Part shown: positions 1 to 7,298 of the stretch, in pieces
How the letters are laid out: every line of letters begins with the position of its first letter
Position numbering within the stretch: position 1 is the stretch's first letter
Assembly (NCBI GenBank): GCA_902766115.1
Contig: CACXCL010000214.1
Span: forward strand, 1 to 8,923
Reading direction: 5' to 3'
DNA from: an uncultured Ruminococcus sp.
GTDB lineage: Bacteria > Bacillota > Clostridia > Oscillospirales > CAG-272
DNA length: 8,923 nucleotides
Made by a program: the position numbers and the translations under genes
Notes under the pieces: model-generated
What the model saw: the letters and a program-made list of their open reading frames with translations, nothing else
Database searches by the model: none
What the model was told of the DNA's origin: nothing

Positions 1-111
1 AAAGTTGAAACCTACGGATTTTTGTCATATCAAATCAATTCAAGACCCATGCTTTTTCGATCTGCGCTTAAAGCGACAGCCCCTTTCGTTATGTCATAGT
101 CACATCCGCTC

Positions 112-1587
112 TCACACCCGGAAAACGCTCTTCCCTGCGGGGACGTCGATGAGGACGGGATCCCACAGGTACTTGGTGTTGACCCGGAGCCGGAACGGCT
201 TCTCCGCCTCCGTCTCGATAACGGTCTTGTCGCGGAAGGACTGATACTCCGCGCACCTGACGGAGAGAGTGTTCCCGTTGAAGATCACGTTTTCGAGTCC
301 GCACCTTTCCCTGCCGTCCAGGTTGAACGTCACGGTGTCCGACGGGGCGTCGAAGTGCAGCCCGATCACGTTCTCGATGAGCATGGTTATGGGCGCCAGC
401 CCTCCCCATCCCACAAATTCCGAACGGACGAGACCGCCGTCCTCGGTGGTGGAAGGTCTGTACTCCTCCGGTGCGTAGCACTCCCAGATCCCGCCGTACG
501 CGGGATCCTCCATAACCGCCGCCATGCCCTCCAGCACCCGGACAACCGCCGCCCGGGCAAGCTCGCGGGAGCCGGTCTCGCAGAGGCCCCGGACCGCCGC
601 GTAGTTTGTGGGCGGCCAGACTCCGCCGAGCCAGTACCCGCCGGCGGGGTCGTAGTTCAGGTCGTCCCGGGAAAGGGACGCGAAGGGGATCTTCGTGAAA
701 AACTCGCCGGGGTCGAACATATGCGACCGCATCACGGACCGCTTTTCGTGATCCGCCGCGCCGCCCAGCAGCGCCCAGAACGCCGCCGCGGTCTTGGAGC
801 CTATGAGCTTGACTCTCTGCCCTCTCTCGTCCCGGGAGAAGAAGTCGAAGTACCATCCCGCCTTATGGCTCCAGTGGAATTCGTTTATCAGGGCGTTGAT
901 CCTGTCCTTCTCTTTTCTGTAGAACTCCGCCTTTTCGGGAAGCCCCAGGAAATCGCAGATCTTGCCGAGACGGTCGGCGCTGAGCGCCTGCTGGCAAGCG
1001 AGGTCCACGTGGCACACGTCGCTGCCGTCAAGGTGCCGCGCGAAGTAGCCGCCCCTGGGTGAGTTGTCCATGCCGGAGGAGCCTGGATCCTCGAACCAGT
1101 ACAGATCGCAGGTGTCGCGCCGCCTTTTGTTCTCGATGAAGGAATAGATCCCCTCCAGGGCGGGGAGGACGCGTCCGAGCCGCGAGCCGTCGCCGGTGAT
1201 CCTGTAGTGCTCCCACTCAGCCCACGCCATCAGCGGCGGATTGATCCGCTCGCCGTAGGCGGGCTCGCCGGTCTCGATGACGTACGCCATGGACATGAAG
1301 CCGTCGGACTCGCGCCGCAGCATGTAGAGATCGTCCAGGTTGTTGAAGGCGTTCAGCGTGCCGTTGGAGTAGTTGGTGATGAACGTCATGACGCAGGAGT
1401 CCCACTGCCAGATGATCCCCACCCCGGGCATACAGGTCATGATGTCCTTCCAGCCGGGGCGGTCCAGGTATTCCACGTTCCGGAACGCCAGCTCCCACGC
1501 CTTGTAGTAGAGCTTTATCCATTCGTCGTGCCCCTCGAGGACGGGCCTCGGCAGCTTCGACTTGTCGTAAACGAATTTTTCTCCCAT
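112..1587 (-). CDS. MGH1-like (trehalase/GH63-type) glycoside hydrolase, 491 aa
   Basis: Predicted cytoplasmic (alpha/alpha)6-barrel glycosidase of the trehalase/GH63/mannosylglycerate-hydrolase-like superfamily; the sugar substrate cannot be read from sequence. Visible motifs are WQWDS at residues 60-64, SGMDNSPR at 171-178, whose Asp174 aligns with the general acid of GH63 and GH37 enzymes (established for those families), and GGIWECY at 365-371, whose Glu369 is the likely general base. Residues of about 410-491 form a beta-rich C-terminal tail absent from the paralogue at 6106-7263. The start at 1587 is chosen because AAGGAG (1597-1602, complement) lies 9 nt upstream. The open frame continues further upstream, but that part is low-complexity and overlaps the divergent gene. 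No signal peptide or membrane segment is seen. The gene is monocistronic here, with its own promoter at 1627-1655. Family call is firm; specificity is unknown. Confidence 0.85.
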   Translation of the reverse strand: MGEKFVYDKSKLPRPVLEGHDEWIKLYYKAWELAFRNVEYLDRPGWKDIMTCMPGVGIIWQWDSCVMTFITNYSNGTLNAFNNLDDLYMLRRESDGFMSMAYVIETGEPAYGERINPPLMAWAEWEHYRITGDGSRLGRVLPALEGIYSFIENKRRRDTCDLYWFEDPGSSGMDNSPRGGYFARHLDGSDVCHVDLACQQALSADRLGKICDFLGLPEKAEFYRKEKDRINALINEFHWSHKAGWYFDFFSRDERGQRVKLIGSKTAAAFWALLGGAADHEKRSVMRSHMFDPGEFFTKIPFASLSRDDLNYDPAGGYWLGGVWPPTNYAAVRGLCETGSRELARAAVVRVLEGMAAVMEDPAYGGIWECYAPEEYRPSTTEDGGLVRSEFVGWGGLAPITMLIENVIGLHFDAPSDTVTFNLDGRERCGLENVIFNGNTLSVRCAEYQSFRDKTVIETEAEKPFRLRVNTKYLWDPVLIDVPAGKSVFRV

Positions 1588-1626
1588 TTTATCTGTCTCC
1601 TTAAAGTCAAAATGAGCCTCTACCCT

Positions 1627-1655
1627 ATCGTACCATAATTTCCGCGGCAAATCAA
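1627..1655 (-). promoter_or_regulatory. sigma-A promoter for the minus-strand glycoside hydrolase
   Basis: Read on the minus strand, TTGATT (1650-1655) and TACGAT (1627-1632) are separated by exactly 17 nt, and TGG directly precedes the -10 box as an extended -10. It lies about 40 nt upstream of the start codon at 1587. Confidence 0.7.
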
Positions 1656-1702
1656 TATGTTTTTCGTCCCGGGGGAACGTAAATGAAAAAGGAAAGCGGC
1701 GC

Positions 1703-1715
1703 TTGCATTTTGCAA
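1703..1715. promoter_or_regulatory. Candidate operator palindrome in divergent intergenic region
   Basis: TTGCATTTTGCAA is a perfect dyad with 5-bp arms around a TTT centre. It lies between the two divergent promoters, about 48 bp upstream of the minus-strand -35 box and 85 bp upstream of the plus-strand one. Binding by a LacI- or similar-type regulator is only inference; no regulator gene is in the window. Confidence 0.25.
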
Positions 1716-1799
1716 AAAAAGGCGATTTTTCCGCTTGCTGCCGGGACCGGGCAGATATCGCCTCTCTCCGCGCCCCGGAAAAAGGCCGCGAAGCGTTCG

Positions 1800-1828
1800 T
1801 TGACTTATTCCGTCCGTTATGGTAGAAT
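1800..1828 (+). promoter_or_regulatory. sigma-A promoter for the PstS-like/alpha-galactosidase unit
   Basis: TTGACT (1800-1805) and TAGAAT (1823-1828) are spaced by 17 nt, with an extended -10 TGG at 1820-1822. Transcription would start near 1835, about 44 nt before the start codon at 1879. An imperfect dyad, GTCCGTT at 1812-1818 and AACGCGGAC at 1830-1838, brackets the -10 box and could be a repressor site (weak). Confidence 0.75.
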
Positions 1829-1878
1829 GAACGCGGACAACGGGCGTGGTTTTCGCCGCGCCGGAAAAGGAGGAACCC

Positions 1879-3330
1879 ATGAAAAAAGCGATAAGTCTTG
1901 CGGGAAAAGCGTTTATTTACTACGCGCTCATCCCGTTTGTCGGGTGCGCCGTCGGCATCCTTGTGATGATGGGGATTTTTGACGTTCTCGTCGTGCCTTT
2001 GCTGACTGCCGTGGTTTACGTGATCCTTCACAGGAAAATGGAAGTCGATATGAAGACCGCGGCATTGATAAACTTATGGTCCTTTGCCTTCGTGACCGCG
2101 GTGTTCGCAGTCCTCATGATCGCCGCCCGGGGCGATTTCTACGGAGCTGTCAGGAAGATCTTTGTGCCGGTCTGTTTCCCGTTTATATTTGCGAACTCCT
2201 TCTTCGATCTGTTTGTCGTCACCGTGTTCGCAACCTATGCCGTCGCGACGGCCACCTGTGCGATCTGCGCGAGAAAAGAGATAAAATTCAAATGGGCGGC
2301 GATCCCGCTGATGATCGCCGCGGCGGCTCTGGTCGCAGGCGTTCTGTCCTACGCCCACAGGCCGTCCGTCAGATACGCGGGGCACGGATTCGACTATATG
2401 AACGGCTATTCCACCACGGATTTTACCGACTACACCGTTTACGCGAAAAACTCAAAGCTTGTCTCGCCGGACACGGATCCCGGGTTTATGATAGAAGACG
2501 AGGACGAAATGCCCGTACTGGACGGCGCGGAGGCGTGCTATCCTCTCTACTCTTCCTTTGCCAAGGCCGTCTATAAAGATATCGACAAGATCGAGCGGGA
2601 CTTCATCAAGAATGAACCGGACTCGCCGGTCAACGGGAAGATCGTCACCTTCACCAACACGGTCCGGGGCTTCGAACGGCTGGCGGAGGGAGAGGCGGAC
2701 CTGTTCTTCGGCGCCCGGCCGTCAGCGGATCAGATGAACTACGCAAGGGAATGCGGCGTGGAGCCCGAGATCACGCCCATCGGAAAAGAGGCTTTCGTAT
2801 TCTTCGCGGAGGAGGACAACCCCGTGGACGGATTGACGTCGGATCAGGTCCGGGCGATCTACCACGGCGATATCGGAAACTGGAAGGAAGTCGGGGGCAG
2901 AAACGAGAAGATCGTCGCCTTCCAGCGTCCGCAGAACTCCGGTTCGCAGACCATGATGGAGTATTTCATGGGAAGAGTTTCCCTGAAGGAGCCGAAAACC
3001 TACGAGAAAGTCGGCGGGATGGGCGAGGTCATCAGGGAGGTGGCTGATTACGCCAACGAAAGCGGAGCGCTCGGGTACTCGTTCAGATACTTTGTTGAAG
3101 ATCTGTCTCAGGAAAAGGGAGTGAAGCTCCTGGCGATCGACGGGGTGAAACCGACTCCCGAGAACGTCGAGAACGGCAGTTACCCGCTGACGGTGGATCT
3201 GGTCCTTGTGACCCGGAAGGGCGATCCGGATCCCGAAGTTGAGAAAATGAAAGAGTTCGTCCTCTCCGCCCCCGGGCAGGAGATCGTCCGCAAAACGGGT
3301 TACGCCGCCCTCGGCGGGGTCCGGGACTGA
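1879..3330 (+). CDS. Five-helix membrane protein fused to an extracellular PstS-like substrate-binding domain, 483 aa
   Basis: The N-terminus holds hydrophobic stretches at about residues 11-33, 34-50, 61-82, 94-130 (one long or hairpinned segment) and 138-158. Basic loops HRK (51-53) and ARKEIKFK (131-138) fit a cytoplasmic side, so an odd number of spans puts the C-terminal part outside. Residues of about 210-483 resemble the PstS/PBP-like-2 fold: a TNTVRGFERL segment, DLFFGARPS, IYHGDIGNWKEVGG at 327-340, and RPQNSGSQT at 350-358, where PstS proteins contact phosphate. Classical PstS is a lipoprotein or secreted, so the polytopic anchor is unusual. AAGGAGG at 1867-1873 sets this start; the in-frame extension to 1846 is ignored. 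No pstCAB genes adjoin, and the alpha-galactosidase starts 52 nt downstream, probably on the same transcript. It could be a phosphate or other anion sensor rather than a transporter component. Confidence 0.8.
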   Translation: MKKAISLAGKAFIYYALIPFVGCAVGILVMMGIFDVLVVPLLTAVVYVILHRKMEVDMKTAALINLWSFAFVTAVFAVLMIAARGDFYGAVRKIFVPVCFPFIFANSFFDLFVVTVFATYAVATATCAICARKEIKFKWAAIPLMIAAAALVAGVLSYAHRPSVRYAGHGFDYMNGYSTTDFTDYTVYAKNSKLVSPDTDPGFMIEDEDEMPVLDGAEACYPLYSSFAKAVYKDIDKIERDFIKNEPDSPVNGKIVTFTNTVRGFERLAEGEADLFFGARPSADQMNYARECGVEPEITPIGKEAFVFFAEEDNPVDGLTSDQVRAIYHGDIGNWKEVGGRNEKIVAFQRPQNSGSQTMMEYFMGRVSLKEPKTYEKVGGMGEVIREVADYANESGALGYSFRYFVEDLSQEKGVKLLAIDGVKPTPENVENGSYPLTVDLVLVTRKGDPDPEVEKMKEFVLSAPGQEIVRKTGYAALGGVRD

Positions 3331-3382
3331 ACCGGCGGAGGCGCCCCTGCGTTATCCAAAAAGGAAAAGGAGAATTATATAT

Positions 3383-5545
3383 ATGATCACCTGCAACGAA
3401 CAGATCCGCACGATAAAGCTCGACACGCCGAACACATCATACGTGCTCGGCATCCGCGATGGCGGATTTCTGCTTAACCTTTACTACGGACGCCGTCTGC
3501 CGGACGACGACCTGTGGGCGCTCTCAAACCGGCTGCCCAGCGCGTCGTTCAGCCCGAGCGATCCGGAATACACCGATTTTTCGGTGGACGCCGCCCCAAT
3601 GGAGTACCCCACCAACGGCCGGGGCGATTTCCGCGTCTCCGCCCTCTCCGTGAGATGCGCCGACGGTAACAGCGTGACGGATCTGCGTTACGTGTCCCAC
3701 CGGGTGACCGGGGGCAAGGGCGATCTGCCGGGGCTGCCCCATCTTTACGCCGACGGCGACGGGCAGTGCGAAACGCTGGAGATCACCATGCGCGACCCGT
3801 ACACCGGCGTGGAGGCGGTTCTCTTCTACTCCGTATTCGACGACTGCGACGTGATATCAAAGCACGTCCGGCTGACGAACCGGGGCGAGAGGACCGTGAA
3901 GCTTGAGCGCGCGCTGTCCTCCTGCGTGGACCTCCCTTCAATGAAATACGACCTCATCACGCTCTGGGGCAGACACGCCAAGGAGCGGCAGTTCGAGCGC
4001 AGGCCTCTCGCCCACGGGCTGCAGGGTATCCGGAGCAAGCGGGGCTCCTCGTCCCACAATCAGAACCCCTTCGCCGCCCTGGCGGAGACCGGCGCCACAG
4101 AGACCTCCGGCGACGTCTACGGGTTCAACCTGGTATACAGCGGAAACTTCACCATAACAGCCGAGGTGGACCACAACGCGACGACCCGCGTCGTCATGGG
4201 GATCGACCCCACAGACTTCTGCTGGACCCTCGCCCCCGGCGAGAGCTTTGTCACCCCCGAGGCTGTCCACGTCTTTTCCGCCGAGGGGCTCGGAGGCATG
4301 AGCCGCGTCTTCCACCGCTGCTACGGCGAGCACCTGATACGCGGCAGATGGAAAAAAGAAAAACGCCCTCTGCTTATCAACAGCTGGGAGGCGGCGTTCT
4401 TCGACTTTGACACCGACAAGCTGATCTCCTTTGCCCAGCGGGCGCGAGAGCTGGGTATCGAGATGCTGGTCATGGACGACGGCTGGTTCGGCAAGCGCGA
4501 CAACGACAAAAGCAGCCTCGGAGACTGGTTCGTCAACGGGAAAAAACTCGATCTGGGACGCCTTATCGACACCGTTCACGGAATGGGGCTGAAATTCGGC
4601 ATCTGGTACGAGCCGGAGATGATCTCCCCGGACAGCGAGCTTTACCGCGCCCACCCCGACTGGTGCGTGCACGTGCCCGGACGGGCGCCGTCCATCGCGC
4701 GCCATCAGTACGTGCTGGACGTCTCCCGTGAGGACGTGCGGGAGAACGTGTTCGGTCAGATACTCTCCGTCATGGGCTGCTATCCCATCGACTACGTGAA
4801 ATGGGATTTCAACCGCAACCTCAGCGAGGCGGGCTCCGCCCTGCTTCCCGCGGACCGCTGCGGCGAGTTCTTCCACCGCTTCGTGCTGGGGACCTACGAG
4901 CTCCAGGACCGCCTGACCCGTGAGTTCCCCGATCTGCTGTTCGAGAACTGCTCCGGCGGCGGCGGACGCTTCGACCCCGGAATGCTCTACTATTCGCCGC
5001 AGATATGGGCAAGCGACAACACCGACCCCATCGAGCGGCTGAATATTCAGTTCGGCACGTCGCTGTGCTATCCCGCGTCCACCGTCGGCGCCCACGTTTC
5101 CGCCTGCGACAGGACGGGATACCGCACCAAGGGCGACGTTGCCCTCTGGGGCACATTCGGGTACGAGCTCGACCCCAACAAGCTCGGCGACGGCGACCGT
5201 GAGATCATAAAGGAGCAGATCGCGGAGTATCACAGGTACTACGACCTTATCCGGGACGGCGACCTTTACCGGCTGATCTGTCCCTGGGACAACGCCTTCG
5301 TCTGCGCCTGGTCATTCGTTTCCCGGGACAAGCGGGAGGCGCTGGTGACGCTGGTTCGGATGCGCCGCCAGGAGGAGACGCTCCTTCATCTGAAGCTGCA
5401 GGGCCTCCGTTCTGACGCCATCTATACAGTCGAAGAGACCGGAGAAAAATATTCCGGCGCGCTGCTGATGTACGCGGGGCTTGAAATGACCGGCTCGGCG
5501 TGGAACGACGGCGAAAGCTGCAAGGTACACCTCATCGCCGAGTGA
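3383..5545 (+). CDS. Alpha-galactosidase, glycoside hydrolase family 36, 720 aa
   Basis: Removes terminal alpha-1,6-linked galactose from raffinose-family oligosaccharides, melibiose or galactomannan fragments, with retention of configuration (established for GH36). The 720-residue length matches the large bacterial GH36 type: an N-terminal beta-supersandwich (about 1-310), a TIM barrel (about 330-640) and a C-terminal beta domain. Visible motifs are MDDGWFG at 364-370, KWDFNR at 473-478 with nucleophile Asp475, CSGGGGR at 523-529 (the CxxGxxR substrate-recognition motif), and SDNTD at 544-548 with Asp545 the likely acid/base. The last two lie 70 residues from the nucleophile region, as in characterised members. 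AAGGAG at 3367-3372 sits 10 nt before the ATG. No signal peptide is present, so it is probably cytoplasmic. It follows the membrane PstS-like gene without an obvious promoter of its own and is closed by the hairpin at 5589-5617. Confidence 0.95.
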   Translation: MITCNEQIRTIKLDTPNTSYVLGIRDGGFLLNLYYGRRLPDDDLWALSNRLPSASFSPSDPEYTDFSVDAAPMEYPTNGRGDFRVSALSVRCADGNSVTDLRYVSHRVTGGKGDLPGLPHLYADGDGQCETLEITMRDPYTGVEAVLFYSVFDDCDVISKHVRLTNRGERTVKLERALSSCVDLPSMKYDLITLWGRHAKERQFERRPLAHGLQGIRSKRGSSSHNQNPFAALAETGATETSGDVYGFNLVYSGNFTITAEVDHNATTRVVMGIDPTDFCWTLAPGESFVTPEAVHVFSAEGLGGMSRVFHRCYGEHLIRGRWKKEKRPLLINSWEAAFFDFDTDKLISFAQRARELGIEMLVMDDGWFGKRDNDKSSLGDWFVNGKKLDLGRLIDTVHGMGLKFGIWYEPEMISPDSELYRAHPDWCVHVPGRAPSIARHQYVLDVSREDVRENVFGQILSVMGCYPIDYVKWDFNRNLSEAGSALLPADRCGEFFHRFVLGTYELQDRLTREFPDLLFENCSGGGGRFDPGMLYYSPQIWASDNTDPIERLNIQFGTSLCYPASTVGAHVSACDRTGYRTKGDVALWGTFGYELDPNKLGDGDREIIKEQIAEYHRYYDLIRDGDLYRLICPWDNAFVCAWSFVSRDKREALVTLVRMRRQEETLLHLKLQGLRSDAIYTVEETGEKYSGALLMYAGLEMTGSAWNDGESCKVHLIAE

Positions 5546-5588
5546 GCTGACCGGGCGGCGCAAGAATGCAACGCGTCAGACCAATATG

Positions 5589-5617
5589 AAAGGGCAGGTT
5601 TTTGAACCTGCCCTTTT
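5589..5617. terminator. Intrinsic terminator after alpha-galactosidase, probably bidirectional
   Basis: A 12-bp perfect stem (5589-5600 with 5605-5616) encloses a TTTG loop and is followed by a short T run. It ends the plus-strand unit 44 nt after the stop codon. The A-run on its 5' side gives a T run on the minus strand, so it may also stop transcripts of the convergent frame ending at 5647. Confidence 0.8.
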
Positions 5618-5646
5618 GCTCCGCAAGGGGGGAATGAGTGCGTCTG

Positions 5647-5931
5647 CTAATGGACGTCGACCGCGGCCGTTCCGTCAAAGGAGAGCGTCATCCTCGGCTT
5701 CTCCGCGATAAGCCTTACGGGGATCATGGGCACGCCGTCAACGGCGTAAAGCTCGTATCCGAGGTATTTCCTCACCCCTTCGTCGTAATAAAAGGACGAG
5801 CCCACCGTGAATTCCACGGTCTTCTTCCCGCGCCATTTCAGAGTCAGACGTCCTTCCTCCGGGTCCCGGACGGAATGATCGTCGAATATTCCGATGCCCT
5901 GGCCGTCCCGGTGGCTCTTCTGGCAGTAGCC
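5647..5931 (-). CDS. Short frame resembling one stalk (copper-amine-oxidase-N-like) domain unit; start unresolved, possible gene remnant
   Basis: The frame ends in TAG at 5647-5649. The part from about 5853 to 5650 reads like a single stalk/copper amine oxidase N-terminal-like repeat: GRLTLKWRGKKTVEFTVGSS, then a variable stretch, then the hallmark DGVPMIPVRLIAE and a closing beta strand LSFDG. Proteins with this domain are normally exported and carry two or more units after a signal peptide; here neither a signal peptide nor a second unit is present. The frame stays open to a GTG at 6012, but that start has no ribosome binding site and would read through a consensus promoter at 5933-5961. 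Downstream of that promoter no ATG lies in frame before the domain. Given end is therefore only the first codon after the promoter. It may be a decayed 3' end, a frameshifted gene, or a non-AUG-initiated small protein. Confidence 0.4.
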   Translation of the reverse strand, partial: GYCQKSHRDGQGIGIFDDHSVRDPEEGRLTLKWRGKKTVEFTVGSSFYYDEGVRKYLGYELYAVDGVPMIPVRLIAEKPRMTLSFDGTAAVDVH

Positions 5932-5932
5932 T

Positions 5933-5961
5933 ATTATACCCCCCCCCGAAAAATTTGTCAA
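5933..5961 (-). promoter_or_regulatory. Perfect consensus promoter with a nine-G tract in its spacer
   Basis: On the minus strand TTGACA (5956-5961) and TATAAT (5933-5938) are both exact consensus and separated by 17 nt. The nine spacer bases nearest the -10 box are all G (C on the plus strand, 5939-5947). It points at the stalk-like frame. Changes in tract length would move the spacer away from its optimum. Confidence 0.65.
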
Positions 5962-6049
5962 TCCTGTTTTCGGAGGGGCGCCGGGGATCGGTATAAATGC
6001 TGTCAAACTCACAAAAAACGACCGCGCGCCTCCGCCTCAATTTCCGCTC

Positions 6050-6078
6050 TTTACCTTTCGGAAAAAATGAGATATAAT
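6050..6078 (+). promoter_or_regulatory. sigma-A promoter for the second glycoside hydrolase/SGNH unit
   Basis: TTTACC (6050-6055, four of six consensus bases) and an exact TATAAT (6073-6078) are separated by 17 nt. Transcription would begin near 6085, leaving a leader of only about 20 nt that contains GAGGAGGT at 6091-6098. Confidence 0.75.
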
Positions 6079-6105
6079 ATATCAAAACAAGAGGAGGTCC
6101 GCGAT

Positions 6106-7263
6106 ATGTACGTACTTACCAAGGAAGAATGGCTCAGTCAGTATAAGAACACGCTTTCGGAGAGGGATCTCGCCCTCATGTCGAGAGCTTACGAGGTCCT
6201 GGACGAGAACACCCTGAACAGGGAGAATATGCCCTGGGGAGATATCCCCGCCATCACGCCGTGGCTCAGCTGTCCCGGTCTGTGGAACTGGGATTCCGTA
6301 TTCCACGGGATGACCGTCTCCAGGTACAACAGCGTGCTGGCGCAGAATACCATAGACTGCTTCGCAAAATTCCAGTGCGAAAACGGGATGCTCCCGGACG
6401 TCATCACCCTGCGGGGCTTTCTGGCGGACAACGCCTCGAAGCCCCCCGTCTTCCCCTGGGGGATCCTGACCGTCTTCAAACGCACGGGGGATACGGATTT
6501 CCTCCGCAGGAACTACGACCGCTCCGTCAGATACGAGCAGTTCTGGACGAGGGAGCGTTACGACGGCAAGATGTTCTATTACTCCGCCGAGCGGGATATC
6601 GAAAAGGACGACTACGAGGCGCCCCGATTCGAGTCCGGCTGGGACAACTCCCCCAGATGGGACAGGTGGCCCATCACCGAGCTTTATCCCATAGACCTCA
6701 ACTGCTACATGGTCCTGTACTACCGCTCCATGGCGGAGATGGCGGAGATACTCGGGCTCGAAACCGCGGAATGGAAAGAAAAAGAGGCGTCCCTTGCAAG
6801 GCTGGTGGAGGACAACCTCTACGACGAAAAGATCGGCGCATACGTTGACAGAAACCGCCTGACCGGCGAGTTCAGCACCGTTCTCTCGCCGGCGAGCTTT
6901 ATGCCGCTGTTTATCGGAATCGCTCCGGCTGACCGGGCGGGATCGATGAACGGATACGCGAGAGACAGATCGAAATTCTATCCGGGCATGCCGTCCGTCG
7001 CCTATGACGACAAGGGCCACGACAAGAACTACTGGCGAGGTCTCACCTGGCTCAACGTGGCGTATTTCGCCGTCCGTGGCCTGTACGATTACGGATATAA
7101 GGACACCGCAAGGGAAATCAAGGAATACATCCTCGATATGTGCTACGATCTGCTGCCGGATATTTACGAAAACTACGACTCGCTGGAGAGAAAAGGCTGC
7201 GGATGCGAGCACTTTTCATGGAGCTCCGCTTTCATTATCGAATTCATCCTTGAAATAAAGTGA
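6106..7263 (+). CDS. MGH1-like (trehalase-type) glycoside hydrolase, catalytic domain only, 385 aa
   Basis: Compact (alpha/alpha)6-barrel glycosidase, a distant paralogue of the protein at 112-1587. Shared landmarks are WNWDS at residues 60-64, ESGWDNSPRW at 176-185, and a YWRGLTWLNVAYFAVRGL block at 309-326. Asp180 matches the general acid of GH37 trehalases and GH63 enzymes; Glu355 in YENYDS is the likely base, as in the EKYD motif of trehalases. A second conserved acidic element, CEHFSWSSAF, is at 367-376. It lacks the C-terminal beta tail of the paralogue. GAGGAGGT at 6091-6098, 7 nt before ATG, and the promoter just upstream fix this start, although the frame is open back to 5638. No export signal is seen. 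The SGNH lipoprotein gene begins 35 nt downstream, suggesting co-transcription. Substrate unknown: trehalose, mannosylglycerate or another alpha-linked sugar are all possible. Confidence 0.85.
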   Translation: MYVLTKEEWLSQYKNTLSERDLALMSRAYEVLDENTLNRENMPWGDIPAITPWLSCPGLWNWDSVFHGMTVSRYNSVLAQNTIDCFAKFQCENGMLPDVITLRGFLADNASKPPVFPWGILTVFKRTGDTDFLRRNYDRSVRYEQFWTRERYDGKMFYYSAERDIEKDDYEAPRFESGWDNSPRWDRWPITELYPIDLNCYMVLYYRSMAEMAEILGLETAEWKEKEASLARLVEDNLYDEKIGAYVDRNRLTGEFSTVLSPASFMPLFIGIAPADRAGSMNGYARDRSKFYPGMPSVAYDDKGHDKNYWRGLTWLNVAYFAVRGLYDYGYKDTAREIKEYILDMCYDLLPDIYENYDSLERKGCGCEHFSWSSAFIIEFILEIK

Positions 7264-7298
7264 TCTTCGTCGACAATTAAGCGAAAGGAGCGCGCAAT

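Noticed and set aside
62..79. Hairpin-like CGCTTAAAGCG palindrome after the minus-strand hydrolase, considered as its terminator
   Set aside because: The stem is short with a bulge, and on the minus strand it is followed by ATCGAAAAA rather than a T run.
1588..2031. Upstream in-frame extension of the minus-strand glycoside hydrolase
   Set aside because: The added residues are low-complexity, overlap the start and first membrane segments of the divergent gene, and cross both promoters. A good ribosome binding site supports the start at 1587.
3938..5233. Long open frame (431 codons) on the minus strand
   Set aside because: It lies wholly antisense to the alpha-galactosidase, has Val/Ala/Gly-rich composition typical of GC-rich shadow frames, and shows no recognisable motif.
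5638..6105. In-frame upstream extension of the second glycoside hydrolase
   Set aside because: Residues before the ATG at 6106 match no domain, cross the promoter at 6050-6078 and the C9 tract, and run antisense to the stalk-like frame.
6082..7212. Long open frame (376 codons) on the minus strand
   Set aside because: It is antisense to the second MGH1-like hydrolase, whose catalytic motifs and start signals are clear; the antisense product resembles no family.
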